The notes under the pieces: model-generated
What the model was told of the DNA's origin: nothing
The model's database searches: none
The model's input: the letters and a program-made list of their open reading frames with translations, nothing else
Source: Trematomus loennbergii
Taxonomy: Eukaryota; Chordata; Actinopteri; Perciformes; Nototheniidae
Assembly: GCA_012861695.1 (NCBI GenBank)
Contig: JAAOOA010000536.1
Location: forward strand, 5,001-69,000
Reading direction: 5' to 3'
Length of the DNA: 64,000 bases
Position numbers and translations under genes: made by a program
Shown here: piece after piece, positions 12,139 to 24,200 of the stretch
Layout of the letters: each line of letters begins with the position of its first letter
How positions within the stretch are numbered: position 1 is the first letter of the stretch

Positions 12139-12251
12139 AATAAATCTGTATGTTCCGGTGTTTCCCCGTCATGACGGAGAATGTGTTTCATGTCCATGGG
12201 ATCAATATTTATTTCTTGCACTCTCTCTCTGAGGTCCTGAGGATCAATAAA
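12139..12251 (+). terminator. cox7a2 polyadenylation signals
   Basis: Two AATAAA hexamers occur at 12139-12144 and 12246-12251, 69 and 176 bases after the stop codon. The second is followed by a T/GT-rich stretch and is the likelier main signal. Confidence 0.65.
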
Positions 12252-12324
12252 CAACGCCTCTCATGACCAAAACATGTCGCTTCTTCTTTCCCGATCGCTT
12301 TGTTCGTTCAAATACTGTATTTTA

Positions 12325-12440
12325 AAGAGATCGTAATGCTTTTTGGGAGTTTTCCTCTCTCTGTTATATAGGTTTTAGTGCATGTAAATGGTCTGCAGAG
12401 CTAAAATCCCTGTTTCACTGCAGAGGGCGAAGGTTCTTGC
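12325..12440. mobile_element. Fragment of the GCCCTATT-type TTAA MITE
   Basis: The blocks TTTTGGGAGTTTTCCTCTC, GCATGTAAATGGTCTGCAGA and TCACTGCAGAGGG correspond to the 5' part of the elements at 28456 and 35717. The terminus itself is degraded. Confidence 0.5.
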
Positions 12441-13079
12441 ACTACTTCAGTCGGTTTACAAAAATAAGTTTCCTGGCTACACTCAGAAATCCAGACTTCA
12501 TTTCTGAACAAGGTGTCTCTATACCATATGTAGAAATAATAAAGAAATATAAATATTAAGGGCACTGACTAATATTGTACAGTGGTCGCTTCTTAAAGTA
12601 TAAGGTTTTTGAATTTTTATCTGCATTTTATTCAACTGGCCCAGTCGCACAAAAAAGTGTAATAGCTACATTGGTCCACAGGGCAAAACGTAGTATATTC
12701 ACAAATAACCCTCAAGACGTGACATGGCGTCCCATAGCAACCTGGCGTCCCATAGCAACCTGGTCTCACCAAAATACGTGAAATGAACACGACTCCTTAA
12801 CACCGCATTACGTGGTGCCTGTTGAAAACTGACGCTCGAGGGGTACCCAGTGCGTAATGAGGTGACGTGAAGGGGCCCTGACCGATCGTCAATATCTGAC
12901 GAGTTGGGAGTGAGAATGTGTTGCTCTGTGCACCTTCCGGCCCCGAGCACCCCGGGTGACGCAGCTCGCACACATGTACCACTGGAGCTGATGAACACAT
13001 TGCTGGGACACAATGCCTACAAAAAACACTCAGAAGAGCAGGGTAGAAAATTCATGTTGGGTCTTATGAGTTTTCAAAT
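12441..13079. other. Intergenic, no gene seen
   Basis: No supported gene. A short duplication of GGCGTCCCATAGCAACCT lies near 12726-12762. The remainder is unassigned and may be old transposon sequence. Confidence 0.5.
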
Positions 13080-14100
13080 TGGGTTTAAAGGCACAAAAAA
13101 GAACTTAAATGTTAGAAAACTGAGAAAACTCCATATTTTTTTAATGGAGTTTGGTTTATTTGAGGATTCTGTTTCCACATAGAACAATCTGTACTTTCAG
13201 GAAGGAAGACAGAAATCAAAATGTAATACTGGTTTAGTCTTCAGTCTTCCTTCCCATTTAAATTACCTTTATTTAATAGTATTCCCCTTTTTCTGTCTCA
13301 CAGGTTGGGACAAGGGTTTTTTAATTATAGCTCTCAGCACAGAAAAACATCTAAAATCTAAAAATCTAATGGACAATGAAGTCCACTCATGTTCGGCCTG
13401 TAAGTTATTTTAAATCAAATTATGTTTAAAGGCACAAAAAAGGACTTTAAACCCTGTCAGAAAACTGGTTTGGTTTTCCTTGTAGAAACATTTGTATTTT
13501 CCAGAAAGGATAACTGAGTATTACATGTAAATCACTTTTTGACAGTTTCTGGTTCAGTTCTCATTCTTATTTCCAATGTAAATGACCTTTTATAAGAGGG
13601 TTTTCCCTTCTGTCTCACACATTGGGACAAGGCTTTTCATTGTAGCCCTCTAAGTCCACTCATGTTCGGTCAAATGATGTTTAAATTGGTAGAATTGGAC
13701 TTAAACGATAAAAAAACAGAAAATACCATCTTTTTTAAATGCAGTTTGGTTTATTCAATGATTTGTTTTCCAGTATTAGAGAAAAATCTAAATGTGATGT
13801 TTTTTATGCACTTTTGACCATTTTTGGTTCAGTTTTCAGTCGTCCTTCCAATCTCTTAATGAGCTTTATTTAACAGTATTTCCCCTTCGGTCTCACAGGG
13901 CGGGTCGGACAAACATCCGAAATTAAATAGTTAAAATTGACCCTTGAAGTCCACTCTATTGGGCCGTAAAACTGTTGATTAAATTGTCTTAAAAGCTCCT
14001 TATTTAATGATAAATGCCTCTATTTTAGAGTTTGGTTCATGTCAGGGTGTTTTCCAGATACGGATGAGTGTCTTGGAACAAAGCAAAAGTCACCATGTGT
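13080..14100. repeat. Degenerate ~300-bp tandem repeat, three to four units
   Basis: Landmarks recur in the same order: TGTCTCACAGGTTGGGACAA (about 13293), its variant near 13610, and a weaker one near 13892; each is followed by GTCCACTCATGTTCGG-like words (about 13381, 13653, 13950). Spacing is about 280-320 bp. The units are strongly diverged, suggesting an old array. Confidence 0.6.
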
Positions 14101-14167
14101 AAAGCATTGTTAAAACTCACTGTTTTGTCTGTTTTTTGATGAGTTTTCAGCATTTATTCTGATTTAA

Positions 14168-15111
14168 AGTGGACCTATCATGCTATATTTAAATGATATA
14201 TTGTAGGGCCATACCTATATCAGGTATATTTATACGTTTCTGTTTTCAAAATACCAAACATCATGCATTTTAGCCATGCCTCATTTCGCTCTATGTGCTG
14301 TTTGCTGTCTACGGGGCTGATCTCTGTGAGCTGCAGCTGACCACGCCCCCCTGCAGGAGAGGGGAGACGTGCTCTGATCAAGTCAAGAGGGGGAGAAAAA
14401 GAGATCTCCGTCCTCCGTGTTTTATTATATAGAGTCGTTATTCATTTGTTTTAAAGCTCAATAAATAACAAAGAAGACCTTTGACCGGCACTTTTCTAAT
14501 TTTGTCCGGAAGATTTAAACTTTAACGGACATCTTGACCGGCGAAAGAAACTGAAACTGAAACTCTGCCACACGGTCCCCTCGTTCCTTGGAAGAGGCGG
14601 AGAGGTGGGTGTTTGTCATCTGCTGGTGGACTAACCGGAGATAATTACAGTGCTTGCCTCGACGGGGAGGGATTGCATTGAATTAAAGCAGCAGGAGCAA
14701 CGCTTGCCTCGGGGAGGGAAAAAAAAGCCACAGCGAAGAATAAACAGAAGAGTAACCATGGTAACTATGGGTGGGAAGTCTTCTTCGCTGCTTTTGTGGC
14801 AGACTACAGCGCCACTTACAGGCCTGGCATATGTACTACAGCGTCTCCAGCGCTTTCGAGCGGCAATGGCCGGCCGTGGCCCAACCCCACATTCCCCTGA
14901 TAGGTGAGAGTTGGCCCAATAGCCGTAGTGCCACCGTCCTGACTCCAGGACAGTGTTCAAATCTGGATCAGTTTTGATCAGATCCGTTGCAGTATGGAGG
15001 AAAATAGAGAGGGTTGTGTTTTCTGACACTTGGTGAGTTCCCTGGAACACCGGGGACACATATTCATGTAGAAAAGACGTACAAAAGTGCATTTTGCATG
15101 ATAGGTCCCCT
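14168..15111. mobile_element. TTAA-flanked TIR element, about 944 bp, no transposase
   Basis: TTAA at 14164-14167 and 15112-15115 flanks near-perfect inverted ends AGTGGACCTATCATGC and GCATGATAGGTCCCCT. Two short GC-rich frames inside are not conserved between copies and are not called genes. A 5'-truncated copy lies at 39935-40730. The TTAA duplication fits Kolobok or piggyBac; the assignment between these is open. Confidence 0.75.
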
Positions 15112-15489
15112 TTAAATTACTTATTTTAAGGGTCATTTAATGGGAAATTAAATGACTTGCTCTCCCATACAAGCTACAGAGTGGATTTTCCTTCTTTCCC
15201 TAAAACTAAACTCCTTTCTTTTTCTGTTGTAGGAGCCTGTGACCTATGTTTTTCATTGACATATCTACACTGTAGCTAATGGGCATATGCCATAAAGCCT
15301 TGAATCTTGAAACTTAAAATTATCAAAAACTGCATTGTCTCACTGAAAACAGCTCTAAAGAAAACCCAATTCCATACAAAGTACTTTATATTCTACCAAG
15401 AAACCATATTCCTTACAAAGTACCAGTTGTAAAGTGTAGCTCACTTCAAAAGTGTATCTAAAAAGTATCTTAGCAACAAAAACAAAAGC
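15112..15489. other. Intergenic, partly duplicated at 40.73-40.83 kb
   Basis: Bases 15112-15222 match 40731-40831, so the duplication runs past the end of the transposon and is a segmental duplication. The rest shows no gene. Confidence 0.6.
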
Positions 15490-16048
15490 AAAAAGCATTA
15501 ATGTTAACAAAGCCTCAAAGGGCGGACTCCTGAGTTCCGTAATGTCCCCCTAACATGGCCCTTAGATTATTTTCATCATCCAGGGATCAACACCAGTAAA
15601 TACACCTCTCTTTGTCCGCTCTCCAAGCCTCCAAGGGCGGACTCCTGAGCTCCGTGATGTCCCCCTAACATGGCGCTTAGACTATTTACATCATCTAGGG
15701 AAACACACCAGTACATCTTCCTAATAAAGTAATTAAACAATAAAAAAAGACAATATCAAGGGGGCATTAAGATCTTTAAATTATTATTACCCTCTTCAAA
15801 GAGACATCCTTGTAGTTAATAAAGTAATTAAACATTAGTTCACAAGCCATACAACTTAAGAGAATATCCAGTTCACAAGCCATACAATTTCAAAAGAACA
15901 TCCTTAGTTAACAACAACTTCATAGGGGCTTTTAAAGTTTGTGAAGTAATTAAACATTACAAATACAATATCAGAGGGTCATTAATATTAACATATTACC
16001 CTCTTTTCAAAAAGAGAGTCCCTTGTAGTTAGTAAAGTAATTAAACAT
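15490..16048. repeat. Tandem AT-rich array plus two copies of a GGGCGGACTCC block
   Basis: Two copies of GGGCGGACTCCTGAG...CCCCCTAACATGG lie near 15519 and 15631; they resemble, at lower identity, the 114-bp units of the large recombinase element. Then GTAATTAAACATT recurs four times (about 15730, 15822, 15947, 16038). The block abuts arm sequence of the large element at 16049 and may be part of the same derivative. Confidence 0.55.
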
Positions 16049-18790
16049 TATATGCGTTAGCGTGATCGGTGGTTGCGACACTGGGTCCGATGCATCAATT
16101 CATGGTGCATGGACCAAGGGAGGTATTGGGTTACCACCGGGTCAGATGGTCCCACCTGCTGGTGATGGCAACATTGGGTCCGATGCATCAATACATGGTG
16201 CCCCGACCATGAGAGGGTTTGGGGTACCCTGGAACCAGGCACCACCCCAGCAGGAAACGGGTTGTATGGTGAAAGGAGGAACGAGTGATAGAACCGGCGT
16301 AAAGCAAAGAAAGTGTCCGACAATAGTGACTTGTGAGGCGGCCAGAGAGTCTGTCATATCTCGGTCCTATCCTCCAGGCAACGCTGTGGCCAAAACTGGG
16401 CTAAAAACCAAAAAAAAACAAAAAAATATTTCATCCAGGGAAATTTGGGTGAAAATGGAAAAATTGTACCCCAAAATAGTGCCTCATGACCCCGCAAGAG
16501 TCCCCCGCGGACTCCCCTGACATTCTGACATGGCAAAATCAACAAACTCAACTCTTGTGAGAGCCGGCCAAAAATGGTCAAAATCCGTCAATGTGGGGGG
16601 TGAAACGGCTGTACGCGAGCCCTGGGGGGGCACCCGGACCGGGCAGTGCCCCCGGCAGAAGGAACCGGGTCAAACGGGCCAAACAGGAAAAAAAATAAAA
16701 ATAAAAAGAACGAAAATAGTGCCTCATGACCCCGCAAGAGTCCCCCGCGGACTCCCCTGACATTCCTCCATGGTCGAAATCATCCAACTCAACTTTGGTG
16801 AGAACCGGGAAAAGGGTCAAAATGGAAAATTGTACCCCAAAATAGTGCCTCATGACCCGCAGGAGTCCCCCGCGGACTCCCCTGACATTCCTCCATGGTC
16901 GAAATCATCCAACTCAACTTGGTGAGAACCGGGCAAAGGGGTCAAAATGTAAAAATTATACCCCAAAATAGTGCCTCAAAATCGGGTAGAGTCACCTGCA
17001 AAGTGCCCTCGCATTCCTCCAGGGCTCAAAATGTCGAACTTTAACTATTTGGAGAACCAGGAAAATGTAAAATTATGCCCCAAAATTGTGCCTCAAAATC
17101 GGGTAGAGTCACCTGGAAAGTGCCCTCGCATTCCTCCATGTCAAACTTAAAGTATTGGGAACCAGGCTGGGGGTCTTGAGGCACAAAATTAGGCCCACTC
17201 AGAGTGCTTGGTGAGTGGATACATTCTTCCATGATTTCCAACAGCCGTTTTTTTTTCTGAGTGCACCCAAAAACTGGGTTCCGATTTCGTGCGGACGGTA
17301 GTCTGAAAAGTATGGATGAATCTTTTACACAGGGTAGGGGAAATGAAGCCCAAGGACCTTTTTCCCTTCTCCGTTGCACCAACCATCGGAGAAGGGGACA
17401 AATCGGCCCGAAGCGCCAAACAGTTGGCCCCTTCTCCCGTTGGCACTCTGTCATTTTTTGACAATTTTTCAAAACTTCATTTTTGATTATTTTAAGATAT
17501 AATTAACCGTTTTCTTCACTTTTTTTTGCTTTCCACGGGTGGGGCGCCTGGCAGGCCGCCTATGAGCACCCAAATTCGGCCTGGATCATCCAGGATTTGT
17601 GGGCTAAGCTCCATAAACTGACTAAATCACCCAGAGAGGTCACCTTTCTAGCCCAAAAATTATATACAAATACATTTAAATAGTAAAAGGTGCAATTGTC
17701 TCTGCATTACCCGGAATTTGATTTTCATAGCCCCAAGATAGTGATTTAAAATCATTTCATGGGAAAAAGTGTTAAAACGCCTGATTAAATGATATGCAGG
17801 GCCCCAGTGAGCTCCAGACCATGTGCATTGTGTTGGGGAACCATATAAATGATAGAATAAATGCATTTAAATGCAAAAATAATGATTTAAAATAATTTTA
17901 GGGGGACAATTGTGGAGAGGAGCCTGAAAATGACTCTGCAGCACCCCGGATAACTACCAGTTCATCTGTTTTTAAATGTGGTGGTGATAGTGGTATTAAC
18001 TAGTACCCAGTACTGGGAGAGAACCAGGCTACAGCACATGTCTTTTCAACCCAGGAAATAGTGCTCAAACGTGGGTAAAAGTGTGTTGAACAGTGGGGCA
18101 ACATGTTTCAAATGACAGCAGACTGCTGCTTGTTGGCAGGCTGACTCAGTTCACTTGTCTCACACACACCCAGGGGGGCGAAAGAGGACACATTGACCCA
18201 GCAGTAAGTGCTCAAAACGTGGGTAAAGTGTGTTGAACAGTGGGGCAACATGTTTCAAATGACAGCAGACTGCTGCTTGTTGGCAGGCTGACTCAGTTCA
18301 CTTGTCTCACACACACCCAGGGGGGCGAAAGAGGACACATTGACCCAGCAGTAAGTGCTCAAAACGTGGGTAAAGGTGTGTTGAACAGTGGGGCAACAGG
18401 TTTCAATTACAGCAGAATGATGCTTGTTGGCAGGCTGACTCATTCACTTGTCTCACACACACCCAGGGGGGAAAGATAACACTTGTACCAAGGAATAAGT
18501 GTTTGAAAGGCGGGGAAAAGTTGTTTGAAATAGTATAATACCTCCAGAGCGCATAACTGCACTTTACAAGCCAGAAATAATGTTTAAATGGTCGGGGAAA
18601 GTATTTTTAAATGTCTGGAGAGAGTTTTAGCCAGTCATTTTGCACGATATCGTTTAACATTGACGCTCTCCTGAAATGCACAGAATATGTGCATTTTCAG
18701 GAGAGCGTCAATGTTAAATGATATCGTGCAAATGACTGACTAAAACCCCGGAATAAGTGTTTGAAAGGCGGGGAAAAGTTGTTTTAAAAT
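16049..18790. mobile_element. Gene-less derivative of the 13.6-kb tyrosine-recombinase element
   Basis: The left part (16049 to about 17380) is the reverse complement of the sequence just 5' of the recombinase gene (about 51880-53635), starting with GCGTTAGCGTGATCGGTGG. The right part (about 17530-18790) runs in the same direction as 49750-51720: a TATGAGCACCCAAATTCGG block, three ~146-bp units, then a long hairpin. The gene itself is absent. Sequence shared with cousins at 33.4 kb starts immediately to the right (18791). Frames in the interval are repeat-driven and not called. Confidence 0.75.
18624..18746. repeat. Long hairpin palindrome, copy 1
   Basis: Imperfect inverted repeat with ~59-bp arms (GTTTTAGCCAGTCATTTTGC outermost, CTGAAATGCACA innermost) around the loop GAATA. 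Homologous to 44982-45106, 45551-45675 and the shortened 51598-51689. Confidence 0.9.
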
Positions 18791-19485
18791 GTGTGACGAT
18801 CACTTTAAAGAGTATTGCTATGTGGGTTTTAGTGACCAAGAGTTCACTAAAGTCACCACGTTACAAACACAACTCATCATTCTCAGTTAAAGGAACAGTA
18901 CGTAGTAAAGTACCGTTAGTGATATTAAAGCTGTTTTATTTCATGTAATTGGTAAATGGTAAATGGACTGTATTTATAAAGCGCTTCATCCAGTCTTTCA
19001 CCCCCTCAAAGCGCTTTAAATACAACAAGTCACCCATTCACACCCAATTCATACAGAGCAATGTGCCCCTTGCTCAATGAAGGGGTTAGAGCCATTTCCT
19101 TTCATCATTATGGTTTGAATGTTTGTCTACTAAAAGGCTTTAGAGGAAACTCTTAACTATTTATTTTTGTGAGTCACACTACGCTTTAAATTATGTTAAT
19201 TTAAGTCTCACTTATTTGCTGTCGGATATGACGTGCATGTCTTTATGTCTATATATGGCATGACATTGGTTCACAGCTGCGGTGTGATTAGACAGGAAGC
19301 GGTAGAGTCTTTTGACCGTGTTCTTTTTGTTCTTTTTGATACGGAGAACTTTTAGTTACTTTGAAGCAAGGAAGTTTGTCTTCATGTTTGTATGCCGCCT
19401 TGATCAAAGAATAAACCTGATGTGATTCAAAGCTACAACAATCTCTGCAAAGTTAGTTTGGAAGCAAAGAGAGGCGCGTCATAAC
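18791..19485. repeat. LTR-like repeat (TGTGACG start), copy 1
   Basis: Homology to 33412-34133 begins at TGTGACGATCAC and runs on past this block. The block has an AATAAA (about 19410) followed within about 70 bases by GCGTCATAACCCACA, which resembles LTR organisation. It also contains the common teleost GGTAAATGGACTG / AGCGCTT repeat (about 18950-19090). No 5-bp target duplication is visible, so the LTR call is weak. Confidence 0.35.
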
Positions 19486-19690
19486 CCACAACCCCGATAG
19501 AGGAAAGTGGATATTAAATGTAGAAACTGATTCAAACTCCACGACAGAAGGTATCATTCACACACCGTTCCCCTTTGGGAGCGACTTGGGGTTAAGCATC
19601 TTGCCCAAGGATACATCGATTTCAATTGAAAGACGCCCTCACTACCTTTCATTAACAATCGTAAACAGTGTGTGTTCTCTGCATCCTCAC

Positions 19691-19727
19691 CTGTAAAGTG
19701 GAGCAGCAGCATCAGGAATGAAGACAT
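19691..19727 (-). pseudogene. Signal-peptide exon of an IgSF receptor copy
   Basis: Minus strand: ATG at 19727 opens MSSFLMLLLHFT and reaches a GTGAGG donor at 19690. It is the duplicate of the signal exon at 34338-34377, with one of two start codons lost. The V-domain that should follow is missing: the matching exon position is replaced by the LTR-like block and the recombinase-element derivative. This is an orphan exon. Confidence 0.65.
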
Positions 19728-19799
19728 AGGATCCTTCTGAATTCAGACATCGTGCTTCTCTCTCGGTCTCTGGCTCTCGACTGTCAGAGTCTCTCCCCT

Positions 19800-21250
19800 G
19801 CTGCTTCTTTAACTAGAACTCAGCATCTTCTTCCTGTGATAAATGAGAAGTCACTTCCTCATCCATCTCTCCTCTGATGACCATTGATTTAATGTGTGAT
19901 GTTAGCTTTAAATCTCTTTTGTCTTTGATTATTATATAAAAGAGTGAAAAAAGTGTAACGTCTAACTTATGCGTTTGATGCATTTCTTGTCTTTGGTTAT
20001 TCAGAGTGAAGGTAACTGTGGCCTTCTTCATCAGCACACAACACAGAGAAGTTGAGCATGTAAAGAGGGTTAGTTTTAATGAATGTTAACAACATGGTGG
20101 TTCCTCTTTGTATCTTTGCAGATTTATTTTTACTTTTTCCGAGAACTGAAGAAGCGTTTCTGTGAAGCTGTGGTTAACAGCAGCAGCAGAGCTCTGCAGG
20201 TTTTACCCTCTGATGCCGACCAGATAACCATCAGAAACATTAATAAACTCAATGAGCGTCTAATGAAACTCACTTCAATGGCCTACTTTTAAACACATGT
20301 ATTAGCCGTGTAATGTTCATGTTGTTTTGAAATAGTTTTCATGCTCTACACACCGCAGACTCTTCTCGATGTGCCACTCTTAGAGCAGTCTCTTTGACCT
20401 GACTATAGGACGCTACACTCAACTCTCCAAGATGTTTTATCTGACTGAGCTTCATGTTCTGCACACTGCAGAGATGAGTCCTTGGTTCTCTCTGCAGGAA
20501 GTCTCAGGAGGATGGCCTGGGGGCAGATAGAGGGACCAGATGGGAGGAGCAGCTGTAGAGGACGGGATGAAGGTCGACCAGACTTGCTGGACCACCACGC
20601 AGGAAGTCAGAAAGGAACGAGGGAGTCCTAGGAGGATGAAGAACCTCTCTGGAGGCCAAAGCTGTGGCGGGACCACCGAGGCATACAGGATCAGGCTGTT
20701 GGAAGTTAGGACCGTCTCAGATATTGCAGAACGAAGCCAAGACCTCCTGGACTGAGCAGGGGAACAGGGGGCTTCCACACCTCGGCAGGAGAAACAGGCG
20801 TTGTTAGCATCTTGACAGAAGGATAAAGAGTCTGTTGGAGGTCAACAGGAGTCTGACCAGATCTGCAGGCAAACTTAAGGTCACAGGGGTCAGAAAGGTA
20901 AAGTCTGAGTCATTTTGGTCATGCCAGAGTTGAATTCCATTGTGATTGTCAGATGACAGGGTCCGACACAAGTCAGTGAGTTCAAGAATAACTTAAACCC
21001 AGACATTAGAAACCTCCTGCTCGCCTTTCACATGGAGGGTTTGTACATTTTTAGACCAACAGAGTCTGAAATTAACCATGCATGTTCTGCCAGGGTTAAA
21101 AAAGAAACTCTCTTACAAGAAAAATCATCAGCCATACATACACAAGTCTTTAAGTCCAAGTTGAGTCCTACAAAGTTTTCTATCCGATTCATGCTCATAT
21201 TTGGCCCTTAAGGTCAAAGGTAAAGTCTGAGTCACTTTGGTCATGCCAGA
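19800..21250. repeat. Segment duplicated at 25205-27010 (first copy)
   Basis: Sequence from about 19885 (TCTAACTTATGCGTTTGATG) through TGCAGATTTATTTTTACTTT and GTTAGCATCTTGACAGAAGG recurs at 25205-25597 and after a hAT at 26979. An open frame at 20083-20292 is not maintained in the sister copies and is not called a gene. V-domain debris lies near 21130-21220. Confidence 0.7.
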
Positions 21251-21273
21251 GTTGATTTCCATTGTGAATGTCA

Positions 21274-24200
21274 GATTCAAATCAAATCAAATCAAATCAG
21301 GTTTTATTTATAAAGCACATTTAAAAGCGATTTTTGGTCGAGCCAAAGTGCTGTACATGTAATAAAAAACACATTACTACAACACAATAAACGACAATAA
21401 ATTACAACAGATATAACTTAAGAAAACAAATAAGAATAAACACACGGAAAAGTCAGGAGTCATGCTCCGCTCTAATTAGAAAGCCAGAGAGAAGAAGTGT
21501 GTTTTTAATGTGGATTTAAAACCCTAGGGTCTGGGCCGACCTCACATGGAGGGGCAAAGTGTTCCAGAGCCTAGGGCCAGCTGCTGCGAAGGCTCGGTGC
21601 CCTCGGGTTTTTAGCCTGGTCTTGGCACTACCAGCAGCAGCTGGTCAGCATACCTTAAAGCTCTGGCTGGGTGTGTAGCGCTGGAGCAGTTCAGTTATAT
21701 AGGCCGGAGCCAGCCCATTTAGGGCTTTAAAAACAAATAAAAGGATTTTAAAATCAATTCTGAACCGAACTGGAAGCCAGTGTGATGAGGCCAGAATAGG
21801 GGTGATGTGGTCACGCTTTTTGTGACCAGTCATAAACGTGCAGCAGCGTTTTGGACTAGCTGTAAGCGTTTGATTGAGGCATGGTCCATACCCACATACA
21901 GAGCGTTACAATAGTCCAGTCTCGAGGTTACAAAGGCGTTGATAACCCTTTCCAAGTCTTTAAAAGATAAATACGACTTGGTTTTGGCCAATAGTCTTAT
22001 TTTAAAAAAGCAGGATTTTACTACGTGCTAACCTGCTTGTCAAATTTAAAAGTGCTGGTGAATGTCACTCCAAGGTTCATGACCGAGGGGAGGATGTTTT
22101 TTTTGATAGAGCCCAGAATATCAACCGGAGAGGCTGGAGGTTGCGGTCCAAAAAAGATGACCTCGGTCTTGCTCTCGTTGAGGTTGAGGAAGTTTTTGCT
22201 CAGCCAGGATTTAATCTCTGCTAGCAGTCCATCAGCTGCTGTAGTGAGTGTGTGACATTAGCTTTTAGAGGCAGATATATCTGTACATCGTCGGCGTAGC
22301 AGTGGAAGGGAATGTTATGTTTTGTGAGTATTGAACTAGGGGCAGTATGTACAGTAGGAAAAGGATGGGCCCAGAATCGAGCCTTGGGGAACCCCACAGG
22401 TAAGAGGGCTTTGGCAGAGGAGAATGGGGAGAAGGCACCTAGCTGTACCGAGAAGCTACGGTCTGTCAGGTAGGACCTGAACCATGCAAGGGCAGAGCCT
22501 GTGATGCCAGCGGACTGTTCAAGCCGTGACAGCAGGATGCTATGGTCCACAGTGTCAAAGGCAGCTGTCAGGTCTAACAGCACCAAGACAGCTGGGCTAC
22601 CTGAGTCGGCGGCTAGGAGCAGATCATTAAAAACTCTTAAAAGGGCTGTTTCAGTGCTGTGCATGGGTTTGAAGCCAGACTGAAACTTTTCATGGATTCC
22701 ATGCGTGGTTAAAAAAGACTGCAGCTGGGCGTAGACTACTCGCTCCAGGGCTTTTGATAAAAAAGGTAGCTGGGAGATGGGCCTAAAATTTGCGAGAATG
22801 GAGGGGTCGAGATTTTTCTTTTTAAGGAGTGGCTTAACCACGGCATGTTTGAAGGCAGCTGGGACACATCCTGAGGTAAGAGAGGTGTTTAAAAGTAATA
22901 AAATACTTGCTCCAACTGAATCAAAACATCTCTGAGAAGGCGAGAGGGAATGCTGTCTGAGGTGCAGTTTGTCGGCCGCAGGTGCTTGACTACATCCGAG
23001 AGAGAAGAGAGGGATACAGGCTCAAAGTGGTCGAGGACAGCAGGGCACAGAAAAGGAGCAGGATCTGGGGTAGCACTAGTGTGGGCTAGCCTAAGAGCAG
23101 ATACCTTTTCAATAAAAAATGTAAGAAACTTATCACAGAGAGTAGTCGATGGGACAATAGAAGAAACATCACAGGGATTAATGATAGAGTTGAGGACATT
23201 AAAAAGAACCTGAGGTTTATGGCTGTTTTTGGAGATTAACAGAGAAATGTGCTCTGTTTTGGCTGCTTTGACTGCCGTCTGGTAGTCAGAAAGGCAAGCA
23301 CGAAGGATTTCTAGGGAGACATGGAGTTTATCCTTTTTCCATTTTCTCTCTGCACGCCTGCAAGCGCGTCTGAGAGCACGAGTACAGTCATTGAGCCACG
23401 GCTCTGATAGAACTTTGGTGCGTCTAAGCGTAAAAGGAGCAACAGAATCCAGTATTAGTGTGCATGTCGAGTCAAACATGGAGATAAGCTCATCAGCATT
23501 AAAAGCACAGTTCACATCTAATTTACAGATCGGAGAAGCATTAAAAACATCAGAGAACTGTGAGGCAGTCAAGGGGTTAATCGAACGCAGACGACGCGCC
23601 GGGGCACGTGATTCGACTCCTGCGGAAGGGATGGAGGTTGTAAACAGAACCGGTAAATGGTCTGAGATACGCGTTGCTGCACATATTTCATCCACAGATA
23701 CAGACAGTCCAAACGATAATACTAAGTCCAAAGTGTGTCCTTTTTCGTGTGTTGGGCCAGCCACGGACTGAACGAGACCAAAGAATCAAGGAGATTTAAA
23801 AAGTCCCTAACCAGAGGTTTGGACTCGCAACACACATGGACATTGAAGTCTCCGGAGATCAAAACACGATCATATTTCACCATGATCCCGGACAGAAAGT
23901 CAGAAAAGTCATTTATGAAATCCTTATTACACTTTGGCGGACGATACACGACTGCGCAGAGTATAGGCGAGGCCGGGTTCAGTTCAAAAAGCTGCAACTC
24001 AAAGCTGGCATAGCTAGATACAGGGTGAAGCAATCGGCATTGGAGGTAGCTCTAAACACTGATGCTATGCCCCCACCATGGCCAGTGGCACGGGGGGAGC
24101 TGAAGAATGTACAGTCAGGAGGAAGAAGTTCAGAGAACGGTGTATACTCGCCAGCGTGGACCCAGGTCTCCGTCAGGAACATAAAATCCAGTTCACGAGA

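Noticed and set aside
14631..15092. 153-codon minus-strand frame, repeated in part at 40433-40711
   Set aside because: Lies within a non-autonomous TTAA element and is not maintained in its copies; no known domain.
20083..20292. 69-codon frame with a hydrophobic start
   Set aside because: Sister copies at 25434 and 34545 do not keep the frame; it lies in duplicated upstream sequence of the IgSF genes.
22889..23771. Separate plus-strand frames opposite the L2 element
   Set aside because: They are antisense shadows of the endonuclease and reverse transcriptase.
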